33,616 bases of DNA from Chara braunii (lineage: Eukaryota; Streptophyta; Charophyceae; Charales; Characeae), in the NCBI GenBank assembly GCA_003427395.1, contig BFEA01000974.1, positions 52,015-85,630 on the forward strand. The letters are read 5' to 3'. A program made the position numbers and the translations under genes. The notes beneath the pieces were generated by a model. The model had not been told where the DNA came from, did not search any database, and worked only from the letters and a program-made list of their open reading frames with translations. Below, one piece after another: positions 1 to 10,202 of this stretch; position 1 is the first letter of the stretch; every line of letters begins with the position of its first letter.

Positions 1-54
<54 letters not shown>
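1..54. repeat. (CT)n microsatellite at window edge
   Basis: An uninterrupted CT dinucleotide run begins at the first base. The other end of the window also lies in a CT run, so the sequence probably ends where assembly failed in microsatellites. Confidence 0.97.
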
Positions 55-58
<4 letters not shown>

Positions 59-1183
59 AGAGCTTTGACCTTCACTCCTTACCCTCTCTTCCGCTTCCTT
101 CTTGGCACATGACTAACCTTTCCCTCTCACTTGTTACATCGCCAGGGAACGAACGGTGAACAAACTCGATCCTCACTTGGTGGAGAAAGAGGGCAAGGGG
201 AGGACTGCCGGTCCCTTGTGCCACCAAGAGGGAAAAAGAGGGACATTTGAGAAAAGTGAAAGGGGCGGGATCCGTAAGAAAAGCGGGAGATTGAGAGCTT
301 GGATAAGGTCAGTTGACTCAACCATTACCCCGACTGCATGACTAAGGAGAATGCATGGCTTGAATGTGAAGGAAAGGGAAAGTTGAAGGAACCTCGGAAG
401 GGAAAGGAACTTAGGCTTGCGGGAAGGGCAATGTGTTGACCCCAATGGGGGATTGTATCGGTCTTTGCTTGTGTGGGACTGTGCAAGTGAGTAGCTTAGG
501 ATGGCTTGAGCGGGACTGGGCCAGGAAAACGCGAATAAAGGGGAGAAAGGATTGCATAGGAAGGCCAAAGACCTAGTGTGGACTCCAAACGCAGGCAGGC
601 CTTGGTGTAGGATGCTTGGACAAAGGGGCAAGGAAAAAGTGGTGCGGCCTGACTTGATGATTTGGAAGGAGCAATTGCCTTTTTGCATGCAAAATGGACG
701 CCCGAAAGAACTAAGGGCGAATGATGGATATGCAGGTAGGATGCAGGTGTTAGGCAAAAAATTTGGGCTAGGGGACGGGCGGAGCCGCCTCACCCCGATG
801 ATGCCATGGGGACCATCGTGCTTAGGGAAAAGGTGCGTGGCCCAAGGATGATGCTTGGCCTACGCACAAAAGAAGAAAAACCCTCAATAAACCCCCTGGA
901 TTGCATGCGTATTGGAAGGAGCAAATGTCTGGCAACACCTAAATGAATCGAGAAACGTCGCGAGTGACCATAGAGCTACCATCTAGCGCGAGAGCGGAGC
1001 TACATCCCCCAATGTAAAGCCCTCTCGCAAAGGACCCGTCCCCATCCATCTCATAGCACTAGGTGGGGGTGCCCCTGTGACGAATGGTCCGCGCCCTGAG
1101 CGTGAGCGTGGGCGGGTTGAGCCAAATGAGACCCGCAAAGGGGTCGACTCAGGCTCGAAAGTCTAACAGGGTACGGCCCTACA
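55..1183. other. Unassigned sequence left of Gypsy-1
   Basis: No recognisable gene. Both strands hold moderately long open frames, for example 173-793 on the minus strand and 1084-1515 on the plus strand. Their translations are biased in composition, rich in Ser, Pro, Leu and Phe, and show no domain motif. The plus-strand frame runs into the Gypsy-1 LTR at about 1184. I treat the stretch as non-coding or as an unidentified repeat. Confidence 0.4.
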
Positions 1184-1918
1184 ACGTCACTCTCTCTCCT
1201 TCCTCACTCTCCCTTGTTATCCCACACAACGCCCTTCACCTTCTGAAGAACCACCTTCGCCCTCACCTCCTCCAGTGCCCTCATGCAGCCTGGCTGTGGC
1301 TACCAGCGCCCTGCGCCCTACCGCCTAGCGCCAGCCTGCCTTCTCTCAGCCTAGTGCAGCGCAGCACCTCGCAAATGCGCAGCGTGCCGGCCTTGCTCGC
1401 AATGGCCAAGATCCCTGCCCAATCGCCTGTTCTGCCTATATGCCAGTGTTGCGTGTGGGTGGTCTGCCTTGAGCCTGCGCCTGGGCCCCAGTACGTGTAC
1501 CCAGGCCCAATGTAGATGGGGCCCAGGTAATACAGTTGCGCCCCTTATGCTAGGGCCGTTGTCCAGATTCAGGCCCTGTACCGGTTTCCCATTGGTTTCC
1601 TCGGCCTCGACGACGAAATACTGCTTTTCTGAGACCAGGGACCAATGTGTGATGTGTCGGCCTCCCAGACTGTCGCCCAGGGCTCAACTAACCGAGGCCC
1701 TGGGCTCAACTGCTTTTGCAGGAGTATGAGGCTCACGATGCACTCCAACCAACTAGCGTGCGGCAACTGTCTGATACCCACTTTGTGAAATGTTGAATGA
1801 AGGTCTCTCGTGGATATTATGGCCCGCCTTCACTTAGGGCGGGCACGAGGCTTGCTGGGGGCCTATGCCTAGAGCATATGCATGTCGGCAAGGCCCTGTT
1901 GAGGGCTCAATCCTCACA
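1184..1918 (-). repeat. Gypsy-1 downstream (3') LTR
   Basis: This is a direct repeat of 10203-10951. On the minus strand it begins TGTGAGGATTGAGCC directly after a purine-rich tract, as expected for a 3' LTR. The outer edge at 1184 is where similarity to the right copy stops. It does not show a clean CA end, so this boundary is approximate to a few bases. Confidence 0.85.
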
Positions 1919-1931
1919 TTCCATCCCCCTT
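1919..1931 (-). other. Gypsy-1 polypurine tract
   Basis: The minus strand reads AAGGGGGATGGAA immediately before the LTR TG. This is the position and composition of the plus-strand DNA primer of LTR retrotransposons. It lies between the end of the chromodomain frame (1956) and the LTR. Confidence 0.75.
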
Positions 1932-1955
1932 AGCTTCGAAAGTCCGTTGAGATGC

Positions 1956-2543
1956 TTACTTCGCAGGTGCCTTCCCCTTTAGCTGTCTTTCATATTTCGC
2001 CACCACTTGAGGTGTTGTTTCAATCAGTTCCTCTCTAGTGAACCACCGATCTTCTTTCGGATCTGTGTGATGCCTGAATCTGACTCTGTATTCTCTCTTG
2101 GGTTTTGGAGGTCTTCCTCTGCCAAGAGGTCTGGGAATAGGCATGTCTCTGTGATCCAGAATGTCGTCGATGTCCACGTGGCTATCCATGGTTGGGGGCA
2201 GCATTGATCTCCTTGAAGGAAATTGATTTGTCTCAACGAACGGTGCAAGCTTGGAGGCATGAAACACAGGGGGCGTGTGCAAGTGACCAGGGATACGGAT
2301 AACATAGGAAGGACCATCCATCTCATCCCCAACTATGTCCAAAACTTCCCAGAGACCAAAATACTGAGACATTAGTTTTCGAGAGATACCGAATTCCTGT
2401 CCTAGCTCACTAGCCTTGACCCATACACGTTCCCCTACCTGAAATGAGGACTGTCGATGATGTTTGTTCTCATAAGCAATCATTGCTTGCTGAGGTTTCC
2501 TGATGTGCTCGATAACTTGCTGTAGCAACTTCTCATACTGCAC
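1956..2543 (-). pseudogene. pol: Gypsy-1 integrase C-terminus and chromodomain
   Basis: This 195-residue open frame is the end of pol. Its first 110 residues match the integrase C-terminal region of chromoviruses, with a GERVWVK strand and a VFHASKL motif. Residues from about 123 on form a chromodomain: V-D-I-D-D-I-L-D-H-R, then R-E-Y-R-V-R-F-R, then D-R-W-F-T-R-E-E-L near the end. Chromodomains in this position are known to direct integration to modified histones. The aromatic cage looks only partly kept. The frame is separated from the integrase core by a one-base shift near 2710 and a TGA near 2578. Confidence 0.85.
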
Positions 2544-3454
2544 ACCATACTCAAGTGTGCCCGGAGTTGCAGAGGATCAGTTTTCAGGCAGGAGGAAGTC
2601 CAGAGTTGATCTAGGCTTCCATCCCAAGTGCAGTTGATTAGGACTGATGTCGGTACTGCTGTGTACAGCGTAGTTGTACAGGCTGGCGATGAGAGGCAAC
2701 TTCTCATCCAGTCATCCTGGCTGAGCTTGATGTAATGCCTCAGCAGGTGTTGTACAACTTTGTTCATCTGCTTGGCCTGTCCGTTGGCTTCGGGATGATT
2801 CCCGGAGGTCATCTGAAGTTGACTGCCCAATTGCTCAACAGTCTTCTTCCACAGCTCACTTATGAAGCGGACATCTCTGTCACTAACGATTGACTTTGGC
2901 AGTCCAAAATCACGCACCCAGTTGTCCATAAACAACTTGATGACGTGTTCAGTCCTTGCGGTCTTGGGCATGGCAATTAGTCTAGCGTACTTGGTGAATC
3001 GGTCTATGATGACAAAGATGTGCCTCTTGCCATTCCTACTGGTCACCAGGGTGTCCATGAAATCCATGGAAACACTCTGTCCCGGACCAATGGGGATAGG
3101 TAAGGGCTTCAGCAACCCAAGCAGTGCTTGAGTTCGCGGCTTGTCCCGCTGACAGACCTGACAGTTTTCCACATACTTCTTTGCATCATCTAGCATTCCG
3201 GGCCACCAAAATCGCTGTACTAGATTGGCACTGGTCTTTTTGTAGCCAAAGTGTCCAGTTGCGTCATGACATTCTCCTAAAAATAAATTGCGCAAATGCT
3301 CTCTAGATGGAATAACTAATCTTTTAAATCCGACCTTATCAAGAAAGAGTAGCCCGTCCACCATCACAAACTCATCGTTTGTGGCCTTATCTTTCGCCTG
3401 AAGTTTGCGTATGATGTCCATCTTGACAGGGTCTTCCTGATAGGCTCCCACCAA
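2480..3454 (-). pseudogene. pol: Gypsy-1 integrase zinc-binding and catalytic core, active site lost
   Basis: The frame starts in the RNase H-integrase linker and holds the H-H-C-C zinc domain (H-x-A-T-G-H-F-G, then C-Q-V-C). The catalytic core follows, with Asp in S-M-D-F-M-D and Asp in V-S-D-R-D. The third catalytic acid should be Glu in the P-x-x-x-G-Q-x-E block, but the codon at 2771-2773 is AAG, Lys. Loss of that Glu abolishes strand transfer in the DDE family, so this copy cannot encode an active integrase. A one-base loss at about 2710 (Asp-Trp-Asp expected) moves the C-terminal part into another frame, so the last 75 or so residues of this frame are out-of-frame sequence. Confidence 0.88.
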
Positions 3455-4308
3455 TGATTGAGTTACTTCCTCAGATACAACAAACTCGGAAACTAGCGCC
3501 CCTAGGTAGTCTGCCCTACGTGATTGTGCATCTGCAACTTTGTTGTACTCCCCCTTCAGATACTCTAGCTTGAAGTCATACTGATCTATGACCTCAATCC
3601 AGCGCTTGAGTGCATTAGAAAGAGCCGGTTGAGTCTTGATCTATTTAAGGGTCTGATGGCCAGTTCTCAAATAAAAAAACCGTCCCAACAGAAAGTGCCT
3701 CCAATGGACAAGTGCCTTGTAGAGAGCATAGAGTTCCCTTTCATAGGTGGACTTTGCCATTTTCTTTGATGGCATCTTTTTGCTCATATACTCAATCGGT
3801 GTCAACTTCTTCCCATCCTGTTGAGCCAGCACTGCGCCAATGCCGTATTGGCTTGCGTCGGTGGTCACAATGAAAGGCTTCTAAGGATCGGGCACCATGA
3901 GAACCTCATGATTCATGAGTGCATGCTTCAATCATTTGAAGCAGCCTCGCACTCATCACTCCAGTCCCATGGCATGTCAAGTCGAGTTAGACGAGTCAAA
4001 GGAGAGGCGACTGTGGAATAGTTCTTCACAAAGTTCCTATAGTAGCCGCACATCCCTAAGAAAGATTAGACCTCAGTAACAGTTTGAGGTCGTGGCCAGT
4101 CCCTAATACTAGCCACCTTCACATCTTCCGGCCTAATCCCTTTCGCGGATACCTCATGACCCAAGTACAAGATCCTAGTACGTCCAAACTCACATTTCTC
4201 TAGGTTGACCTTATACTTGTGTTGTCGCAGGAGTGAGAGTACAATCTCTACGTGTTGTGCATGTTCCTTGACAGACTTACTAAAGATAAGAATATCGTCA
4301 AGGTACAC
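3455..4308 (-). pseudogene. pol: Gypsy-1 RT palm end, connection and RNase H
   Basis: On the minus strand, 4308-4066 begins M-Y-L-D-D-I-L-I-F-S, the RT catalytic YxDD motif, followed by the L-G-H-E-V thumb motif. After an in-frame stop at 4066 the same protein continues as S-F-L-G-M-C-G-Y-Y-R-N-F. RNase H is clearest at 3868-3641 (T-T-D-A-S-Q-Y-G-I-G-A-V-L-A-Q, then Y-E-R-E-L-Y-A-L). Its end lies at 3640-3530 (N-K-V-A-D-A-Q-S-R-R). Several stops separate these blocks, so the region is a pseudogene. Confidence 0.85.
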
Positions 4309-4488
4309 GACGACAAACTTATCTCAGTAGTCATGGAAAATCCTATTCATGGCGTGCTGGAATGTACCTGGCGCATTGCAAAGGCCAAAGGGCATCACCA
4401 CAAACTCGTACAGACCGTATCTGGTCTGAAATGCAGTTTTGTGCTGATCCTCAGGTCTGATAGCAATCTGATGGTAGACGGACTTTAA
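4309..4488 (-). pseudogene. pol: Gypsy-1 RT fragment downstream of the DNA transposon
   Basis: Read from 4488 leftwards the minus strand gives [13 protein letters not shown], then [13 protein letters not shown], the RT motifs before YxDD. A TGA at 4324-4326 stands where the family has Leu in D-Y-L-D-K-F. The fragment is the direct continuation of the RT at 5673-5920 across the inserted element. Joining at one copy of TTAA gives I-D-L-K-S. Confidence 0.85.
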
Positions 4489-5668
4489 ACCACCAGTTCA
4501 CGCCCCTGCCTGTCCCTACTATTGCAGTGAACTGCACCCGGGCCTGCGCGCTTTGGCAGAGGCCAGGTAGAGCTTTGGGGCCTCTATTCTGGTGGTGCAA
4601 TGGATGGGCGGACACCAAATGTGAAAACACCAAACACGGAAGACAATGAAAGCCGAAGTGCCAAGCTTCGAAAAAGGGACAAAAAAAGAAAAGAAATAAA
4701 AAGAGCTAAAAGAAAAAAGAAACTTCTGAGGCCCGCCACTTGGGGGGTGAAAAAGGATTGTGAGGAAATAAAGAACCAGAAAACATAGGGCAGACCCAAA
4801 AAAACGAAGTCCGGGCAAAAGAAAAGACAAAAAGACAAGAAAAAAAGGATATGAGGGCGTACTCACACTAGCATTATCTCAAATGTATCTGACACCGTTC
4901 ACGGTCATACCTAGATGTATCTGGTTGCAATTCCATCCAAAAATACGTAAAAAAGTTGTGGTGTGAGTATGCTCTGAGTGTGGGTAGTGCCCTAAGCCCG
5001 CGACTGACGGGGACAAAACGTCCTCTCAGTGATGTCAGGCGCCCTCCTGCCGTGATAGGCGGGAGGAAATGTCAACTTTGTTTTACCATTTTTTGGTTTG
5101 ATTTTGAGAAGCAACGAGCCTTTGAATGTGGCCACAAACTCCAGAAACTTACAGTTTAGGGCATCCCTCCATTACTCTCAACATGCAGAAATGACAAAAT
5201 TCATGGTTGTGTATCTTTCCATCTTCTAATGGAAGATTCACTCTCATTTTGCACATTTGCAGAGTAGTGGAGCAAGGCCCTTAGGGCATACTCACACTAC
5301 CACTTTCCAGAATGCATCTGACTGCAATTGCACCCTCCCGCTACCACGGATTTTTTGAATGTTTTTTCAGCCACCGATTTGTTCAAATCTCTTTTTTTCC
5401 CTTTTTTTTTTTTTTTTTTTTTTTTTTTCAGCCCATGCAATTTATCCTTTCGTCTTATTCTTAAGCCTGACTGGCGTGGCACATGAGTGAAAAAGGAGTA
5501 AAAATAAAAAACGAGATACAAAATTGAAAACAAAAAACTACCCACGACCTGCTTTTCAGTCCATCAGCTTGCAGCAGTTTCAGCACGAAGAGGCCAGTAC
5601 CCGCGCACTTTCAGGCTCGGCAAATTGATTTTTGGGATATTCAAAACAGGTATGGGTGAACTGGTGGT
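4489..5668. mobile_element. Non-autonomous TTAA-flanked DNA transposon inserted in Gypsy-1 RT
   Basis: The 1180-bp insertion starts ACCACCAGTTCAC and ends with the exact inverse, GTGAACTGGTGGT. TTAA is present at both borders (4485-4488 and 5669-5672). Removing the insertion and one TTAA restores the RT codons across the site. A TTAA target duplication is the hallmark of the piggyBac superfamily. The palindromic border also permits TTTAA or shorter duplications, and the termini lack the usual piggyBac CCC start, so the superfamily is tentative. No transposase is visible. The interior holds an A-rich tract, a T run at about 5402-5428 and smaller inverted repeats. Confidence 0.85.
4854..4975. 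repeat. Small inverted-repeat unit nested in the TTAA element
   Basis: AGGGCGTACTCACACT at 4854 is matched in inverse by GTGTGAGTATGCTCT at 4961-4975, with two mismatches. The left-type end recurs at 5283-5298 (AGGGCATACTCACACT), followed by similar sequence ending in GCAATT. This suggests one or two smaller MITE-like units inside the larger insertion. Confidence 0.5.
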
Positions 5669-5672
5669 TTAA

Positions 5673-5920
5673 GTCTATCTTACTGTAGTACTTACATCTT
5701 GCACCCTATCCAATAGGTCGTCTATGCAAGGTAGAGGCTCTGCGTTCTTCACTGTGATAGCATTGAGGCCTCTGTAATCAATGCACATCCTCAATGTTCC
5801 CCCCTTCTTCGGTACAAATAGCACTGGAGATCCGAAGGGGGAAATACTCAGTCGTATCCAACCCTTTTCTGTCAGCTCTTTCGGTTGTCGCCGAAGTTCG
5901 TCCAACTCGGCCGGCGCCAT
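5673..5920 (-). pseudogene. pol: Gypsy-1 RT N-terminal half
   Basis: The minus strand encodes the RT fingers: L[26 protein letters not shown], then [10 protein letters not shown], then [12 protein letters not shown]. The next motif, C-K-Y-Y-S-K-I-D, is in a different frame because one base is missing after the Val-Gln codons at about 5700. It runs directly into the TTAA site of the inserted transposon. Confidence 0.88.
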
Positions 5921-6791
5921 TTGGGGTTTTACTCCCTGGAATGATTTCTATGGCGTGGACAATCTCCATATCTACGACTCCTGTGGGCTCTTTGAACAGA
6001 TCAGGGAACTTAGCAACGACGTGTTCTATCTCTGGGGGTGTTTTAACGGCCTCCCCTTTTTCAGAGACATACACTAGGTACATACCCTCCTCTTGGTTCT
6101 GTTTATAGTAATTGTAGAACGCTGATGCGCACAAGCAGCCATAGGATTCTATTAAGCTACTTGCCTTATACTTGGCCAGTCTCACGATCCTTTCATCCTG
6201 CAACTTATGCTTTAGCACCTTCTTGTCCCAGTCAAACTGGGGCTTGGCAACCTCAAGGTAGTACATTCCTAACAGCATACCAAATGGTAAGTCGTCGCTA
6301 ACCAGGAACGAAATCTTGTGACTAAGTTCCCCTCGTCCATAGGAGAAGGTATAGACTACATCCTTGACATAGTCTGTGACAACCATGCGCTCCTTATTGG
6401 CCAAAGTAGATGCTACTGGTTTACTAAGGTGTTGTACCCGGTCCTTTAGGCGCAGCCTTTCCAAACAGTCGCGACTCATGTAATTCCGCGTGGAGCTGAT
6501 GTCTACGAAGGCACCACATTTGCGGCCTCCTACAGCAACTTCCACGACGAAATGCTCCCCTCTAGGACCTCTACTTAGTGCCACCCAAGATTCGCGAGGG
6601 TCCTTGCTTGACCACTCACTTTCTAAATCTTCTAAGGCTTCAGACACATCCAATGTACAGAGCATAGTTTGGTCTAGATGAGTCTGAAGGGTGACTAAGG
6701 AGTCATTAGCTATGGCCTTCTCATGAAGTAGGGATGGTATCTGGCCCACTTCACCATGAGTAGAAGCAGCTAAAACTTCCACCAGCCTCAC
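5778..6791 (-). pseudogene. pol: Gypsy-1 protease and pol N-terminus
   Basis: A 337-residue open frame upstream of RT. Residues 1-80 are a linker. At about residue 90 the retropepsin-like domain reads G-A-F-V-D-I-S-S-T-R-N-Y-M-S. The catalytic Asp is kept, but the canonical D-[ST]-G-A is degraded to D-I-S-S. The second conserved block is L-L-G-M-Y-Y-L, standing for the usual LGMxWL. A linker to RT follows. The last 40 or so residues are out of frame relative to RT because of a one-base shift near 5920. Relative to the gag frame (6788-7111) this frame lies at -1, which could be natural frameshifting or damage. Confidence 0.75.
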
Positions 6792-8645
6792 GTGTTTCCC
6801 GAGCTGGAAGCCTGGGAAGAAGGTACCCCTCCCTTAGGGGGTATCTTCTGCGTGACCTTTGCGTTCTTGCACTTATACTGGGTGTGTCCGTATTCACCAC
6901 AGTTGATGCAAGCACCACGCACTCGGCGGTCCCGCCACACTTCCTGATCAAGACCTGCCTTAACCCAATCTGCTACTTTGGATTGATTGGAGGCGGTCTG
7001 CCCATGACTCTTTTGATGGCCCTTACCTCGGCCACCTGCCTTAATCTTTACTACTGCGGCGAGGGTGCTACCCTCAATGACTTCCTCGCCGTCGTACTCT
7101 AGACCGTCCATCAGGTCAGAAAGCTCATCAATCTCGGTTTAGGTCTCATCAGACTCAACCATCATCAATCGACTCCCTTTCTTCTTCCACTCTTGTGGAC
7201 TCTTCTTCTTCCTCCCGTCTACTGGAGTAGTTTGAACACTTCCTAGAGTAGCCACCAAATCTAGGGCCTTTCTAGAGAAGGTCTCAAAGGAATGATACTC
7301 GAGGCGAGCCTCGCTGGCCAGTAAGGTCCTGAGATTCTCGGGGAGACATCTCAGAAACATGGTCAATAAGACCTGGTCATCGTAGCGTATACCGGGAACG
7401 ACAATGCGGTTCTCTACGGTAGACGTTAGCTCTCTGACTGACTTGTACTTTCTTTGGTCCAGTCTCAACATCGCATCAGTGGCAATTTGTGCCTGCTGCA
7501 GATTATGCCAGCGAGCTTCCACCATGTCCAAAGAACTCCTCTAAAGTGAGGGTTTTACCCCAATCTGCCATGCGTCGTCCGAACCCGGCCTTCGCTACTA
7601 TCCCATCCAGCCATTTGGTTGCCTTACCCTCAAGGTAAGATGCAACAGTAATCACCTCCTCCTCCTGCAACGTCCTCTTTGCCCTTACCCACATTGGAAC
7701 CGTCCTCAACCAAGTGTTGAGTTCCTCGTCTTTCTTCTCACCGGAGAAAGCAAGGGGTGGCTTCATCCGGGTCTTTGGGTACCATTGACCTTGCTGTTGT
7801 CCCTAAGGTGGAACAAACTGTTGCAGCTGTGGTGTAGCACCAGCCGCTGGACCAGAAAAAGAAGAAGCAACAGTTTGTGCGGTTGCTGCGGACGTACCGC
7901 TTGGCTGTGTGCCAGCTTGTACCGGAAAGGGGCCTGACATCGCCGTTAACAGCAACGGCGACTGTGTTGTTGGTCGTAACCCTGGCCTTTGCAAAAGGTC
8001 CAAGATTTGGTCCAAGGAGTTATGCATGAAGTCCAGGTTGCTGTCCACATGTGCATGCAATGACAGTATGCTGGACTTTAACACTTTCATTTCGTCAGTC
8101 ATGGTTGACTCGTCCAAACCCTCTAATGCAGCTTTGTCTGCCTCTAACGTATCAAGCCTAGCTGTTCTATTTTTTATCTCTTTTTCTCTATCGGTAGCTT
8201 GCTTCAGTTCCCTCTCTAACCGAGTGCGGATCCTTTCGACTTGTTGGAGCTCTAATAGCTCTCTGCCGCGTGGGGTCAACGGACTGAACTGCGAGCCCGC
8301 CATTTGATTTGTGGACTGACTGGAACCTACTGATCCGAAAGTACCCGTGGGCCCAGGGGGCATCCCCAACTGGGTCCCAGACGAGGATGCAACAGAGGAT
8401 GCTGCTACGGTAGCCATTGTTGTTGCCCTGGCTGCTGCTGCTGCGTTTGCAACTGCCAACGCCTAACTTGCAGCTAGTGTTGTTTCCCTCGTTGTTGCGT
8501 AACCACGGGCTCTAACTTCGGCACGAAGCCGTCTTTCGTCCGCTGGTCGTAGGGCCTGGTACACGTGCGGGACCCTAAGTGATCTCGAACGTGTCAGCCT
8601 CGCATCGTCCACTCTACCCTCATCGGCGTCTGACCCACTCATCAT
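6788..8645 (-). pseudogene. gag: Gypsy-1 gag with coiled coil, capsid and zinc knuckle
   Basis: The start is ATG-ATG at 8645. The first 60 residues are charged and end at an in-frame TAG (8463-8465). The same frame continues through an Ala-rich stretch, a heptad-like charged segment (about 8240-8080, probable coiled coil) and a Pro/Gln-rich linker to a second TAG (7803-7805). The capsid-like retrotransposon gag domain spans about 7750-7250 (L-A-F-S-G-E-K, then L-E-G-K-A-T-K-W-L-D). It is split by a frameshift near 7530. A TAA lies at 7139-7141. The CCHC zinc knuckle C-I-N-C-G-E-Y-G-H-T-Q-Y-K-C is at about 6910-6870. Each stop is one transition from a Gln, Arg or Trp codon or a close neighbour. 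Confidence 0.8.
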
Positions 8646-10202
8646 TTAGGCAAACACTATCTGCACTACAACTCCCTGCTTGAGTCCTACCACAGCATGT
8701 GTCTGACCGACACCTAATTTTCTAAAAATAAATATGTCCGGCAGGTCCCCTACTTAACCGATCAAGTGGCAGCCTACAACATTCACAAAGACTGTAAACA
8801 CAATCTAATTTTATCCAGATTAGTTCACTTACAAAAGCTTTGCATAGAACTGGATATGGTAGTATACTACAGTCCTAAACTAAGTTGTCTGTGAGGTGTT
8901 AGCAGTCTGTCAACCAACTAATCAAAAATAAAACTAAATTATGGTGCAGATGTATGAACAGTGGATATGGTTGTTTTCACAGTTGAGCACCAATTGGAAT
9001 CTCCCCTCCCCTCAATCCAACATACCGATGAGCATCATTGAGCAACAGTGTCATAGGTGTGCAATGTCGGCCCACCCCTGTGCCCCAGATGCATGCTTAT
9101 GACCAGGCTTGCCCTTTCTTTATCCTCGCGTGCAACGAGCCGTACATCCAATTGATCTGGCTGATCAAGAGGCCTATTTAAGGACTGCCCCCAAGGTCGC
9201 TCAGGAATTATTCAACGTCGCAATCAGGACGACGATCACAGCCAGTCGACATATCGGAACCCCATCCAGAAATGTTTATAGACGATCTGGGAGCGTCTGC
9301 ATAAGCCTGTTCAGTCCGCTCACCCCTCTATCAGCGCAGCAAAAGTGCCCTCATGGACAAAGCAGCCATCGCATGCGTGTACTAATCCCATTGGGTTGGC
9401 ATGGTGACCGTGACCCACGTGCTTCAACCAGGGCCCTTCAGAGGCACCGCCCTTTCTCCTTCAAGATGCACCACCGGGAAGATTGTCGTCTCTCAAGGTA
9501 GAGCGCTCACGACACCTCACCAAAAGAGAGGACTCTCAAGTTGGACTCACTTCCTCGCCGTAAGAAGAGATTGAGAGAGTAGATAAGGTAAAGGAACAAC
9601 GTACCTGGAGATAACTGCCCCCAACCACAAATTTTTCACCAATTGAGCTGAGTGTGCATTTGATGACCGGTCGTAGCCTCGGTACCACCCATAACGCAAT
9701 GCAGTGCCACCTTAGCCAAATGCCACATCAACATGCTCTCATCACCAATCACACATTCCTCCGTCGCCACGGCATCCCAAGTCGTACAGCCTTCCGGCAA
9801 ACACCTCTCTACCCAGGTCGTGTGCCTAATATCATGGAACCAACTCCGTCACAAGAACCAACTCCGAAGAAGCATCGTCAATGCACCAAGTCTGTATAAC
9901 GCCAACGCACCAAGGTAAGCGGCGAATCGAACCAGCTCCGAGTAGTCAAAGCGAGAGCAGATAACACATTGGAACCAAGCAACCATCCATTTGAGAACGA
10001 TACAACAAAAGTCATGAACCAATGTCCAAGCCCAATCGGGCAACACCAACAACATAGCCCGAAGGAGCCCTCTCTCATGAATAGCGTTAGGCGCCATATC
10101 TACTCTATAACCTATCCTACAACTACAGTCATGGAAACAACCAGTCTACTTGACTACCAGCGAGTGATGACGTCAACACCAATGCCGACCTCCTCTCCAC
10201 CA
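8646..10202. other. Gypsy-1 leader between upstream LTR and gag
   Basis: About 1.56 kb lies between the inner LTR edge and the gag ATG, far longer than usual. It holds an AT-rich part (8700-9000) and a GC-richer part (9060-10200). Plus-strand open frames such as 9109-9501 and 9969-10361 have no recognisable motif. I see no clear initiator-Met primer-binding site after the LTR. The minus strand there reads CCTGGTGGAGAGGAGG. An inserted unidentified element is possible. Confidence 0.45.

Noticed and set aside
173-793. 206-codon minus-strand open frame at the left edge
   Set aside because: Ser/Pro/Leu/Phe-biased translation with no motif. The opposite strand is G/A-rich, which explains the openness.
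4519-4866. Transposase or membrane protein in the TTAA element
   Set aside because: The Phe/Leu/Ser-rich minus-strand frames come from an A-rich plus strand and hold no DDE/D pattern.
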